Shown here in pieces: positions 1-5,183 of a stretch of DNA of 5,264 nucleotides. A program made the position numbers and the translations under genes. The notes beneath the pieces are model-generated. The model was not told the origin of the DNA and ran no database searches. It saw only the letters and a program-made list of their open reading frames with translations. Origin of the DNA: Anaerolineae bacterium (GTDB taxonomy: Bacteria > Chloroflexota > Anaerolineae > B4-G1 > SLSP01); contig JAFGNI010000031.1 of NCBI GenBank assembly GCA_016927095.1, forward strand, positions 1-5,264, in the 5' to 3' direction. Each line of letters starts with the position of its first letter. Within the stretch, counting starts at the first letter, position 1.

Positions 1-24
1 CCTGACAGGGGAGGGACGCGTTGC

Positions 25-249
25 CTACTGAACGCGCTTGTTGATCTCCGCCAGCATTGCCTCCGCCTTTTCCTTCGTCAGGCCGAGCTGCGCTGCCTGC
101 GGCATCGAAAGCGCCATGTTGAGGGTTAGCCCTTTGAGCATTCCCATCATCGGGTTTGTGGCGATGCCGGGCAGGTACTGGTCGAGGACTGCCTTTGCCT
201 GCGGGTGATCCAGAAGCGTGCCGAGTGTCGTGTCCAGTGTGTAAGCCAT
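25..249 (-). CDS. Small helical protein of 74 aa, function unknown
   Basis: The protein is a complete 74-residue reading frame with an ATG start and a TAG stop. An AGGAGG Shine-Dalgarno (complement of 255-260) lies 5 bases before the start, which makes this a convincing gene despite its size. The sequence opens with TLGTLLDHPQAKAVLDQYLP and ends with a charged helix (LTKEKAEAMLAEINKRV). It has no signal peptide, membrane span or cysteine, so a small soluble helical bundle is likely. I recall similar 'LGELLDNPEAKAVLEKYLP' segments as short C-terminal domains of bacterial secreted hydrolases, where their role is not established; here the module stands alone. It lies 63 bases downstream of the membrane protein gene at 313-1209 on the same strand, with a hairpin between them, and is probably co-transcribed with it. 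No catalytic residues are evident. Gene reality is well supported; function is not. Confidence 0.82.
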   Translation of the reverse strand: MAYTLDTTLGTLLDHPQAKAVLDQYLPGIATNPMMGMLKGLTLNMALSMPQAAQLGLTKEKAEAMLAEINKRVQ

Positions 250-254
250 AGCTT

Positions 255-260
255 CCTCCT
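255..260 (-). promoter_or_regulatory. Ribosome binding site of the 74-aa gene
   Basis: The minus strand reads AGGAGG here, a full anti-16S match, 5 bases before the ATG at 249. It supports translation of the small protein as an independent gene. Confidence 0.8.
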
Positions 261-285
261 GTTTCTGCTGATGATCGTGATTGAG

Positions 286-306
286 CCAGCATCCTGCTGA
301 TGCTGG
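286..306 (-). other. Intercistronic hairpin between two co-directional genes
   Basis: CCAGCATC (286-293) pairs perfectly with GATGCTGG (299-306): an 8-bp stem with a 5-base loop. It begins 7 bases downstream of the TAG stop of the helical membrane protein gene. On the minus strand no T-run follows the stem, so it does not look like a strong intrinsic terminator. It may be an attenuator, or a 3' stability or processing hairpin that sets different levels of the two proteins. That role is inference. Confidence 0.55.
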
Positions 307-312
307 TATTGC

Positions 313-1209
313 CTAAGCCGGTGCGTTGTCCGCTTCGGTCTCCTGCGCACTGTGCGCCATGCGGCCAGCGGTGCCGTGGTACAGCTCCCAGCCCTGACTG
401 AGAATCACCACTTGAGAGGCAAGCAGCCACGCGAGGAGCAATCCGATAACGACGGTCGCAACGTCCAAGATACGGGGTAGATTGCCCTGCACATCGGCGA
501 GCATGGATCTAAGGTCATCCATCGATGCCCTTGATTCGCCGACCATATCCTGATACTCGGTGAGGCTGCCCGAGATCAGAGACACGCTCTCCGACATCGT
601 GTCGAGATTGGCTCGGATCAGATCCAGGTTGCTACCGGCCTTGTCAATACTGACGGAGATGTCCTCGAACTGCTCCGGCATAGTCGCGATGCTGGTGGAA
701 AGCTCGCCCAGAGAGTCGGCAAGCGGTTTGTCCGGAGCATAGCTCCCTGTGGAAGCGGGCACCAAACCACCGATCAGCGGCGTCGCCCCCAGGACCGCGC
801 GGAACGACTCGAAGGACTGGATCGCCACCTCCAACGATTGGGCCGCGGCCCCTGCCGCCTCAAGCGAATCCGTGGCTGCCCCGAGAGTCGCGGGCAAGGT
901 CTCCCCCAGGAGACCGTTGACCTGGCTGATGACCGGCTGCGTATCTTCCACCGTGGTTGCCGTCGTGCCGAGCATCTCAGAGAGCGCGTCCAGGCTCCGG
1001 ACAGTGGCCCCAAACGCCTGGTCAGTGGTTGCCAATGTCTCTTCACTGACGTCCACCGCACGCAAGAGCGTGGCAATCGTTGCATCCAGCGAAGCAGAAA
1101 GCGTGGGCTTCACCATAAAGAGCCCCACCAGCCCGGCTAAGCTGAGCAACAGACCGATGATCCCCGCAATCATCACGAATAGGCCCAACAAACGCCGCAA
1201 GATCGTCAT
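313..1209 (-). CDS. Two-TM membrane protein with long helical ectodomain, function unknown
   Basis: This is a complete 298-residue protein. The ATG is preceded by AAGGAG (complement of 1215-1220) at 5 bases. Residues 1-6 carry a basic cap (two Arg), followed by a hydrophobic span at about 7-33. A second hydrophobic span lies at about 248-272, and a short hydrophilic tail ends the protein. The region between (about 34-247) is rich in Ala, Ser, Thr, Leu, Asp and Glu with hydrophobic residues at heptad-like spacing (for example 40-85, 100-140, 165-245), as in coiled-coil or methyl-accepting/tether-like proteins. It is interrupted at about 141-165 by a Gly/Pro-rich turn (PLIGGLVPASTGSYAPDKPL) that could let two helical halves fold back on each other. 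The N-in, C-in topology with the helical part outside is inferred from the basic N-terminus. No cysteine or enzymatic motif is visible. It is the promoter-proximal gene of an apparent pair with the 74-aa gene. I do not recognise a named family. Confidence 0.88.
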   Translation of the reverse strand: MTILRRLLGLFVMIAGIIGLLLSLAGLVGLFMVKPTLSASLDATIATLLRAVDVSEETLATTDQAFGATVRSLDALSEMLGTTATTVEDTQPVISQVNGLLGETLPATLGAATDSLEAAGAAAQSLEVAIQSFESFRAVLGATPLIGGLVPASTGSYAPDKPLADSLGELSTSIATMPEQFEDISVSIDKAGSNLDLIRANLDTMSESVSLISGSLTEYQDMVGESRASMDDLRSMLADVQGNLPRILDVATVVIGLLLAWLLASQVVILSQGWELYHGTAGRMAHSAQETEADNAPA

Positions 1210-1214
1210 TTTCG

Positions 1215-1220
1215 CTCCTT
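1215..1220 (-). promoter_or_regulatory. Ribosome binding site of the two-TM protein gene
   Basis: The minus strand reads AAGGAG 5 bases before the ATG at 1209, which fixes the start. Confidence 0.75.
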
Positions 1221-1251
1221 GAGATCGCCCAACTCAACAGTTGTGTCAGGC

Positions 1252-1257
1252 ATTATA
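1252..1257 (-). promoter_or_regulatory. Candidate -10 box (perfect TATAAT) for the two-gene unit
   Basis: The minus strand reads TATAAT, identical to the sigma-70-type consensus, 42 bases upstream of the ATG at 1209. Transcription would begin near 1245 and give a leader of about 35 bases. No good -35 match is present at 16-18 bases; the nearest TTG-containing hexamer (TTGTAT) is only 14 bases away. The leader contains a small dyad, CAACT (1230-1234) with AGTTG (1239-1243), which could be a protein-binding site. In such GC-rich DNA a perfect TATAAT at the right place is notable, but the call rests on one hexamer. Confidence 0.5.
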
Positions 1258-1323
1258 CTCCCAACTGCCGTATACAAGCCAGCGGACCAGGGCTATCGCA
1301 TTTGTAACTCCAGAAGGACCATT

Positions 1324-1478
1324 ATGTCATTCCGAGCGAGTCCTACAATCATCCGTATCGACAAAACTTGGCAGCGAGGAATCTCGCGCCTCGAGCTCGG
1401 GCGTGCATCGGGGCGGGAGATTCTTCGCTGGCCTTGATCAGCAGCGTGGGTGATCAGTTGACCCGCTCAGAATGACAT
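1324..1478. repeat. 155-bp imperfect palindromic intergenic element
   Basis: The outer ends ATGTCATTCCGAGCG (1324-1338) and CGCTCAGAATGACAT (1464-1478) are inverted repeats matching at 14 of 15 positions. A second inverted pair, CAGCGAGGAATCTCGC (1372-1387) and GGGAGATTCTTCGCTG (1415-1430), matches at 14 of 16. Both arms are 64 bases long and equally spaced from the centre, so this is one long degenerate palindrome rather than two chance hairpins. A further palindrome, TGATCA, occurs twice (1435-1440 and 1451-1456). The 'TCATTCCGAGCG...GAGGAATCT' signature resembles short dispersed intergenic repeats I recall from several bacterial phyla. It contains no gene and is likely a non-autonomous repeat (REP- or MITE-like). 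Confidence 0.75.
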
Positions 1479-1606
1479 CTGCGGCTGACTTGAGGTGAAA
1501 TGCCATAGCCCTAGCCAGTTTACGCGCCAAGTCGGAGGCATTTCAGACTGGGAGCGACACCAACGGCACCGGTCTCGAACGCCTCTGCCTCCGTCACGCA
1601 CGGGGG

Positions 1607-1632
1607 CGGACGGCCGACACGGGAGGTGTCCG
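1607..1632. repeat. Short nested dyad upstream of the four-copy element
   Basis: GACAC (1616-1620) pairs with GTGTC (1626-1630) around a 5-base loop. As an alternative, CGGAC (1607-1611) pairs with GTCCG (1628-1632). It could be the remnant of another dispersed palindromic repeat. The stems are short and chance cannot be excluded in GC-rich DNA. Confidence 0.3.
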
Positions 1633-1686
1633 TATCCTGTGGGGCAGAGCCTGTGCAAGGACCACGCGCAGGTGGCGGCGACATCC

Positions 1687-1923
1687 TGTAGGGGCGAGGC
1701 ATTGCGCGACGGGCTCCGCTGCCACACCTTCCCTCGAACGCGGACGCTGACTGCGACACTCACCCTCTGCGTCGCAATGCCTCGCCCTGTTCGTGGCGGA
1801 TCCTGTCGCCGCGGGATCAACTGCGGGCGAGGCATTCCGTTCACGCGATGGGTCCTGTGCCGCGGTGCCACGTGCGTGGACGCCGGCACCTCCCGTAGAA
1901 TTCGGGAATGCCTCGCCCCTACA
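1687..1923. repeat. 237-bp element with four alternating GGGCGAGGCATT cores
   Basis: The outer ends TGTAGGGGCGAGGCATT (1687-1703) and AATGCCTCGCCCCTACA (1907-1923) are a perfect 17-bp inverted repeat. Two inner copies point the other way. GGGCGAGGCATTGCG (1692-1706) pairs perfectly with CGCAATGCCTCGCCC (1773-1787). GGGCGAGGCATTCC (1825-1838) pairs perfectly with GGAATGCCTCGCCC (1905-1918). The element can therefore fold as two neighbouring hairpins with loops of about 66 bases, or as one large structure closed by the outer ends. The base after the core (TGCG versus TCCG) co-varies within each hairpin. The second loop has its own dyad, GGTGCC (1864-1869) with GGCACC (1885-1890). No coding capacity is supported. 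It is probably a dispersed non-autonomous repeat. Confidence 0.78.
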
Positions 1924-2074
1924 AATCGACCTGGCGGCGTGACGGCGTCGCGTCCGAAATCGATGAAGGGGCATGGGCGATATGCCGTGTGCCCACTGGC
2001 AGACCGGCTATTGCCCCAGAGGTGAGAGACACCCCGCCAATGCCACGGCACAGGAGAGGGCCTCACCCCCGAGA

Positions 2075-2776
2075 CTAGAAGACGATGGCGGTCAGGACTA
2101 GATTGGTCACTGTGGCCGCGATGAGGCTGGGCCAGATACTCTTCGTCCTCGCCGCAGCCCATCCACCGACGACGCCCACGGCAAGCCACAAGTAGATCAC
2201 GATCCAGACAATGCCCTGAAGTGCGGGGAACAGCAGCATGACGATCAACTGTGGCACCGACAGAATCACAGCCTCGAGCACGATGGCCGACCAGAGCTTC
2301 ATCCGGCGCAGCAGGAGCTGCAGCAACCACCCGTGGAAGAAGAGCTCCTCCGCGAAGAGCGTCACCAGACCACTGTAGAGCACAATGCCAATCCAACCCA
2401 CGGCGCCGGGGAAACGGATGAGCCAGCCAAAAGTTGTGTCCGGGGTCGTGCCTGACACAGCTTCTCGGACCAAGTCACGATAGACGTGGGTCCAAGGCTC
2501 GAAGATCAGCATCAGTCCCCACCACACGGCCACGTTGACTGCCGTGGTGAGCAACAGCTCCCGCCCCGGCACGGATCGTATGCCCAGACGCCCGGCATCC
2601 TTGGTCATCAACAGGACGATCAGTGGCACGATCAGCCAAACGAAGGTGAAGAGCGGCAGTGTGCCCTGCAACAACACCGTGGCGACAACGCCGCCCACAA
2701 AGGCAGCGAGAATCCATCCCAGAGCGATGCCCTCCCAGATTCCCCATTTTGCACCAGTACGTTGCTGTGTGCTCAC
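2075..2776 (-). CDS. CPBP (Rce1/Abi) family membrane protein, probably non-catalytic
   Basis: This 233-residue protein starts at GTG; a full AGGAGG (complement of 2785-2790) lies 8 bases upstream. It has about six or more hydrophobic spans (near residues 14-36, 41-57, 74-92, 125-141, 163-184, 187-205 and 214-233). The block AEELFFHGWLLQLLLRR (142-158) matches the first signature of CPBP intramembrane proteases, usually EExxxRG. Active members use Glu from this motif, a His about 33 residues later, and a second His in HxxxN/D. Here Glu143-Glu144 are kept, but the motif Arg is His148, the first His position holds Gln176 (in SVPQLIVM), and the second is Ala221, with Asn225 retained. Both metal ligands are thus missing on my alignment by eye, so a fold-conserved non-enzymatic role is more likely than proteolysis. 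It follows a terminator-like hairpin, so it may have its own promoter, which I could not identify. Confidence 0.85.
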   Translation of the reverse strand: MSTQQRTGAKWGIWEGIALGWILAAFVGGVVATVLLQGTLPLFTFVWLIVPLIVLLMTKDAGRLGIRSVPGRELLLTTAVNVAVWWGLMLIFEPWTHVYRDLVREAVSGTTPDTTFGWLIRFPGAVGWIGIVLYSGLVTLFAEELFFHGWLLQLLLRRMKLWSAIVLEAVILSVPQLIVMLLFPALQGIVWIVIYLWLAVGVVGGWAAARTKSIWPSLIAATVTNLVLTAIVF

Positions 2777-2784
2777 CGTCTGTG

Positions 2785-2790
2785 CCTCCT
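2785..2790 (-). promoter_or_regulatory. Ribosome binding site deciding a GTG start
   Basis: The minus strand reads AGGAGG 8 bases before the GTG at 2776. This strong site supports the GTG as the true initiation codon of the CPBP-family gene. Confidence 0.75.
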
Positions 2791-2816
2791 AGTACGCTAT
2801 CAAGGTGACGAAGACG

Positions 2817-2852
2817 AGCCGAGGTGCCCGCGGGAAGACGGGCACCTCGGCT
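2817..2852 (-). terminator. Strong stem-loop after the lipoprotein gene
   Basis: AGCCGAGGTGCCCG (2817-2830) and CGGGCACCTCGGCT (2839-2852) form a perfect 14-bp, very GC-rich stem with an 8-base loop. It lies 30 bases past the lipoprotein TGA stop and 26 bases before the Shine-Dalgarno of the CPBP gene. On the minus strand the stem is followed by CGTCTTCGTC, a weak T-tract, so it may terminate incompletely or serve as a 3' end barrier or attenuator. It is the strongest hairpin in the window. Confidence 0.7.
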
Positions 2853-2882
2853 GGTCGCCGACCCTACCAATACTCGCAGGGT

Positions 2883-3947
2883 TCACTCCGTGAAGCCGAA
2901 AGACTGGATCATTGGCTCGTAGACTGCCACGATGTCCTCGTGGCCCGCTGCCCGGTCCGGCCAACCCGACACGCACTCGGTGAAGATGACGCGGACGTCT
3001 GGACTGGAAGGGCTGCGGAAACCATATTGCACCATCGTGAACTCGCCGAATTCGTGCAGGTACTTTGTGTAGACGACCCCGTCGTCTCGGACGATCTCCT
3101 CTTCCGAGGTCGCGGGGATGAACTCCATCGCGAACGCTTCATCATCGAGGTTGTAGACGTCCATCTGGAGGACCACGAAGTCCTCCTCCCAACCCTCTGG
3201 CCAGAAGAGGACCAGCCGGTCCATCTTGCCCGCCGGCGGCTTGTTCGGGTCATCGAGATCGACATCCTCAATCGTCCAGCCGGCAGGATACTGTACCTGG
3301 AAATGCCAGGTGTCATCGACGAGAACGGGCCAATCGGGCACGATCTCCCGTGGGCCGCCAGCCGCTGTCTGATCATCGACCGCCTCTGGTACCACATCAT
3401 CTGAGACCGGGCTCGCATCACCATCCATATCGCAGACCACGTCCGTGATCTGCCAGCTCTGACCCTCGGCGACGAGCACGACCGTGAAGGCATGGCCGGG
3501 GAAGCTTGTGCTCACCGCCACCTCCGCTGTATCGCCGCTGATCGTGATCATGCCGGCATCGATCGCGTCCGGGCGATCCCGGGCGCACAAGAAGGGATCA
3601 TACGCACCCTGATCGAAGCTCGCCAGGCGGTCCTGCACAGCCTCTGCGAAATCAAGACTGACAACGGGATGGTCGCGGTAGGCGCCGTCGACCAGGACGT
3701 TGCCCTCGTAGCCTAGGTACCACTGGTAGAAGCCGGAGACCACCTCACCTGGATCCTCCCGTTCGGGTCCGGGTGTGGGTGGCGGCGCCACATCCTCCTG
3801 CTGCTCGGCTACCGGTTCGGGCGGCTGGGCCGCGGGCGTGGCTGTCGGGGGCGCAACGTCAGCTGTCGCAGAGGCACAGGCGACCAGAGAAACGATGAAC
3901 CCCAAGCCGATCATGATCAACATCAACTGGCGAATCCTGTGTGCCAT
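2883..3947 (-). CDS. Secreted lipoprotein with DUF3828-like and PsbP-like domains
   Basis: This 354-residue protein starts at the ATG at 3947, chosen because AGGAGG (complement of 3953-3958) lies 5 bases upstream. An in-frame ATG at 3983 would add 12 acidic residues before the signal peptide and lacks a good site. Residues 1-23 are a type II signal peptide (basic MAHRIRQ, hydrophobic core, SLVA) and Cys24 is the predicted lipidated residue. A Pro/Ala/Glu-rich linker spans about 25-66. Residues about 67-178 carry FYQWYLGYEG, GAYRDHPVVS and YDPFLCARDRP, the pattern of DUF3828 domains, with Cys121 and Cys172 as a possible disulfide pair. Residues about 206-354 begin with TWHFQVQYPAGWTIEDV, the start of a PsbP/DUF1795-like fold. 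The protein would sit outside the membrane, probably as a binding or scaffold protein; no enzyme motif is seen. It ends in TGA and is followed by a strong stem-loop. Confidence 0.87.
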   Translation of the reverse strand: MAHRIRQLMLIMIGLGFIVSLVACASATADVAPPTATPAAQPPEPVAEQQEDVAPPPTPGPEREDPGEVVSGFYQWYLGYEGNVLVDGAYRDHPVVSLDFAEAVQDRLASFDQGAYDPFLCARDRPDAIDAGMITISGDTAEVAVSTSFPGHAFTVVLVAEGQSWQITDVVCDMDGDASPVSDDVVPEAVDDQTAAGGPREIVPDWPVLVDDTWHFQVQYPAGWTIEDVDLDDPNKPPAGKMDRLVLFWPEGWEEDFVVLQMDVYNLDDEAFAMEFIPATSEEEIVRDDGVVYTKYLHEFGEFTMVQYGFRSPSSPDVRVIFTECVSGWPDRAAGHEDIVAVYEPMIQSFGFTE

Positions 3948-3952
3948 CTCAT

Positions 3953-3958
3953 CCTCCT
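3953..3958 (-). promoter_or_regulatory. Ribosome binding site fixing the lipoprotein start
   Basis: The minus strand reads AGGAGG 5 bases before the ATG at 3947. It selects this start over the longer frame at 3983 and places the signal peptide at the very N-terminus, as expected. Confidence 0.75.
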
Positions 3959-3987
3959 CATCAATAGATAGGGCGAACTTCATCCTG

Positions 3988-3993
3988 TCTATA
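3988..3993 (-). promoter_or_regulatory. Weak candidate -10 box for the lipoprotein gene
   Basis: The minus strand reads TATAGA, four or five positions close to TATAAT, 41 bases before the ATG at 3947. No recognisable -35 hexamer lies 16-18 bases upstream. If used, transcription would begin near 3980, inside the alternative longer start codon, which agrees with the shorter start. The evidence is slim. Confidence 0.25.
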
Positions 3994-4089
3994 CACTACC
4001 ACCGGGCGCCCGCTGCCACATCCTGCCTGGGCGGGATTCGGCACTCCAACATTGGTGTGGTTGGGGCATCCATCTGAAGGGTGAGAGCA

Positions 4090-4109
4090 ACCTGTCCATG
4101 TGACCAGGT
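4090..4109. other. Imperfect dyad in the lipoprotein upstream spacer
   Basis: On the minus strand, ACCT and AGGT flank GTC and GAC around a short loop, giving a 7-bp stem with one bulged base. It lies in the 234-base gap between the reductase and lipoprotein genes. It could be an operator or a weak hairpin after the reductase stop (4182). No T-run follows. The rest of this gap (3948-4181) shows only a GGGCGCCC palindrome and no convincing gene. Confidence 0.25.
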
Positions 4110-4181
4110 ACAACGGGGAAAGAGGGGCACGCACACCGCCATTCATGAAGTTGCGTCGAGATAGCGATCGAGCCCACATGC

Positions 4182-5174
4182 TTACCGGTAGACTGCGGAT
4201 AGCAGGCGTCCGATCAGCGGAGATTGGGACAACCGGCGGATGTCGGCGACGGTAGCTTCCTTGCCGGTGACAATCGCCTCGGCGACGCGGAGGCCACTCT
4301 GGATCGCGGGCGCAATGCCCTCACCCATGTCTGTGGTTGCGAGCCCCGCGGCATCGCCAGCGACAAAGGCATGGTCAAGCTGGACGCGCGCACGGCGATG
4401 TCGCCGCTCGGGCTGGCGCAGGTAGTAGGCGTGGCCTGCAGGGCGATAATCGTGATTCTCGACCAATCCCAATTGGCTCAGCCGGGATGTCAGCAGATCC
4501 CAGTGTCGCTGGATCGTGTCACCTCGGGCCTGGAGCTTCGCAAGGGCACCGCCGACACCGACGTTGGCGTAACCGCCTTCCTTGGGAACGTACCAAGCGT
4601 ATCCTGGCAGCCCGTCCTCGAAGAACCAGAGATGGCAGGTGCGAGCGCGGGCATCATCGGCAATTCGATAGGCGAACTCCTCTTCTTGGGTTACGATCAG
4701 GGCCTCGCGAAGACGGGGATTCACATCGTCGAAGAGGGTCCGGGCAACCGGACAGTTCGTCCCGCCGGCCCCGACGAGGTATCGCCCGAAGAAGCGCCCA
4801 TCCACCATATAGCCGCCGTCGCGGCGGACAATCTCACGCACATGGTGCGTGTGGACCGGCACCGCAGCTCGCCGGAGAAGGAAATCGTCAAACTCGACAC
4901 GGCGGATCGCCATCTGGTGAGAGGGCAGCCTCAACCGGATGCCACGCAGGGAGAGGCGCAAGCCGGTCAAATGGGTGATTGCATAGGGGTAGTCCGCCTC
5001 GTCCAGCGAGAGGTCCCGGAACACATCGGGCGTCACCCAGCCGGCACAGAGCTTCACCCGAGGAAAGGGCACCCGATCCACAACCAAGCAGTCGATGCCC
5101 TGCCGACGGAGAGCCCACGCGCAGGCAGCGCCCGCGGGTCCTCCGCCGACAATCACGACGTCGGTCCGGATCAT
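4182..5174 (-). CDS. Geranylgeranyl-reductase-type FAD-dependent oxidoreductase
   Basis: This is a 330-residue protein. I take the ATG at 5174, which has an AGG core 8 bases upstream; a TTG two codons earlier is possible but leaves only 2 bases to that core. Residues 6-15 carry the Rossmann dinucleotide motif VVIVGGGPAG, and Asp33 ends the second strand (CLVVDR) for ribose binding. FPRVKLCAGWVTP (37-49) matches the P-x-x-K-x-C-x-G signature of geranylgeranyl reductase-like flavoproteins, with Cys43. GYAWYVPKEGGYANVGVGG (191-209) and AGDAAGLATTDMGEGIAPAI (272-291) are the other two hallmarks (substrate-site sheet and FAD-binding GD motif). In place of the usual GADG there is GAGG (135-138). 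The family saturates prenyl chains or related lipids with FAD and a reductant; the substrate here is unknown. At about 330 residues it is shorter than typical members (roughly 380-400, from memory), the shortfall being C-terminal. It may be translationally linked to an upstream gene. Confidence 0.9.
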   Translation of the reverse strand: MIRTDVVIVGGGPAGAACAWALRRQGIDCLVVDRVPFPRVKLCAGWVTPDVFRDLSLDEADYPYAITHLTGLRLSLRGIRLRLPSHQMAIRRVEFDDFLLRRAAVPVHTHHVREIVRRDGGYMVDGRFFGRYLVGAGGTNCPVARTLFDDVNPRLREALIVTQEEEFAYRIADDARARTCHLWFFEDGLPGYAWYVPKEGGYANVGVGGALAKLQARGDTIQRHWDLLTSRLSQLGLVENHDYRPAGHAYYLRQPERRHRRARVQLDHAFVAGDAAGLATTDMGEGIAPAIQSGLRVAEAIVTGKEATVADIRRLSQSPLIGRLLSAVYR

Positions 5175-5183
5175 CGGCAACGC

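Larger units (their letters stand above)
1210..2074. other. 865-base non-coding, repeat-rich spacer
   Basis: No reading frame here has both a convincing ribosome binding site and protein-like composition. The open frames that cross it (for example 1495-2025 plus, and 1467-2396 minus) follow the repeats or shadow the CPBP gene and are rich in Arg, Pro and Cys. The block holds the promoter region of the two-gene unit (1210-1323), a 155-bp palindromic element (1324-1478), a stretch with only small dyads (1479-1686), a 237-bp four-copy inverted repeat element (1687-1923), and 1924-2074. The last part contains only small dyads: TGCC/GGCA at 2041-2050, and GGTGAG (2021-2026) with CTCACC (2062-2067), just downstream of the CPBP stop codon. 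No clear terminator with a T-run was found after that gene. Confidence 0.75.

Noticed and set aside
749..1222. 157-codon plus-strand open frame antisense to the two-TM protein gene
   Set aside because: It lies inside a convincing gene on the other strand and has no ribosome binding site; the composition reflects the complementary codons.
1687..1923. CRISPR array
   Set aside because: The repeated cores alternate in orientation and spacing is irregular (about 66, 37 and 66 bases), so they are inverted repeats, not direct repeats with uniform spacers.
1495..2025. 176-codon plus-strand open frame through the repeat-rich spacer
   Set aside because: It is made largely of the four-copy repeat and is Arg/Cys/Gly-rich without any recognisable fold or upstream Shine-Dalgarno. 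Open frames of this size arise easily in GC-rich palindromic DNA.
1467..2396. 309-codon minus-strand open frame running from the CPBP gene into the repeat block
   Set aside because: Its first third shadows the CPBP gene in another frame, and the rest follows the palindromic repeats. Composition is Arg/Pro/Ser-rich and there is no ribosome binding site at its start.
2805..3404. 199-codon plus-strand open frame antisense to the lipoprotein gene
   Set aside because: It is the mirror of a well-supported gene, starts within the terminator stem-loop region, and has no plausible family features.
3981..3983. Upstream ATG as start of the lipoprotein gene
   Set aside because: It would put 12 acidic residues before the signal peptide and has no good ribosome binding site, while the ATG at 3947 has AGGAGG at 5 bases.
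3961..4179. 72-codon minus-strand open frame in the reductase/lipoprotein spacer
   Set aside because: It has no clear Shine-Dalgarno, its composition is low in helix-forming residues with scattered Cys and Pro, and no family is recognised. Chance is more likely.
4337..4978. 213-codon plus-strand open frame antisense to the reductase
   Set aside because: It is Arg/Gly/His-rich and lies opposite the conserved FAD-binding gene, so it is a shadow frame.
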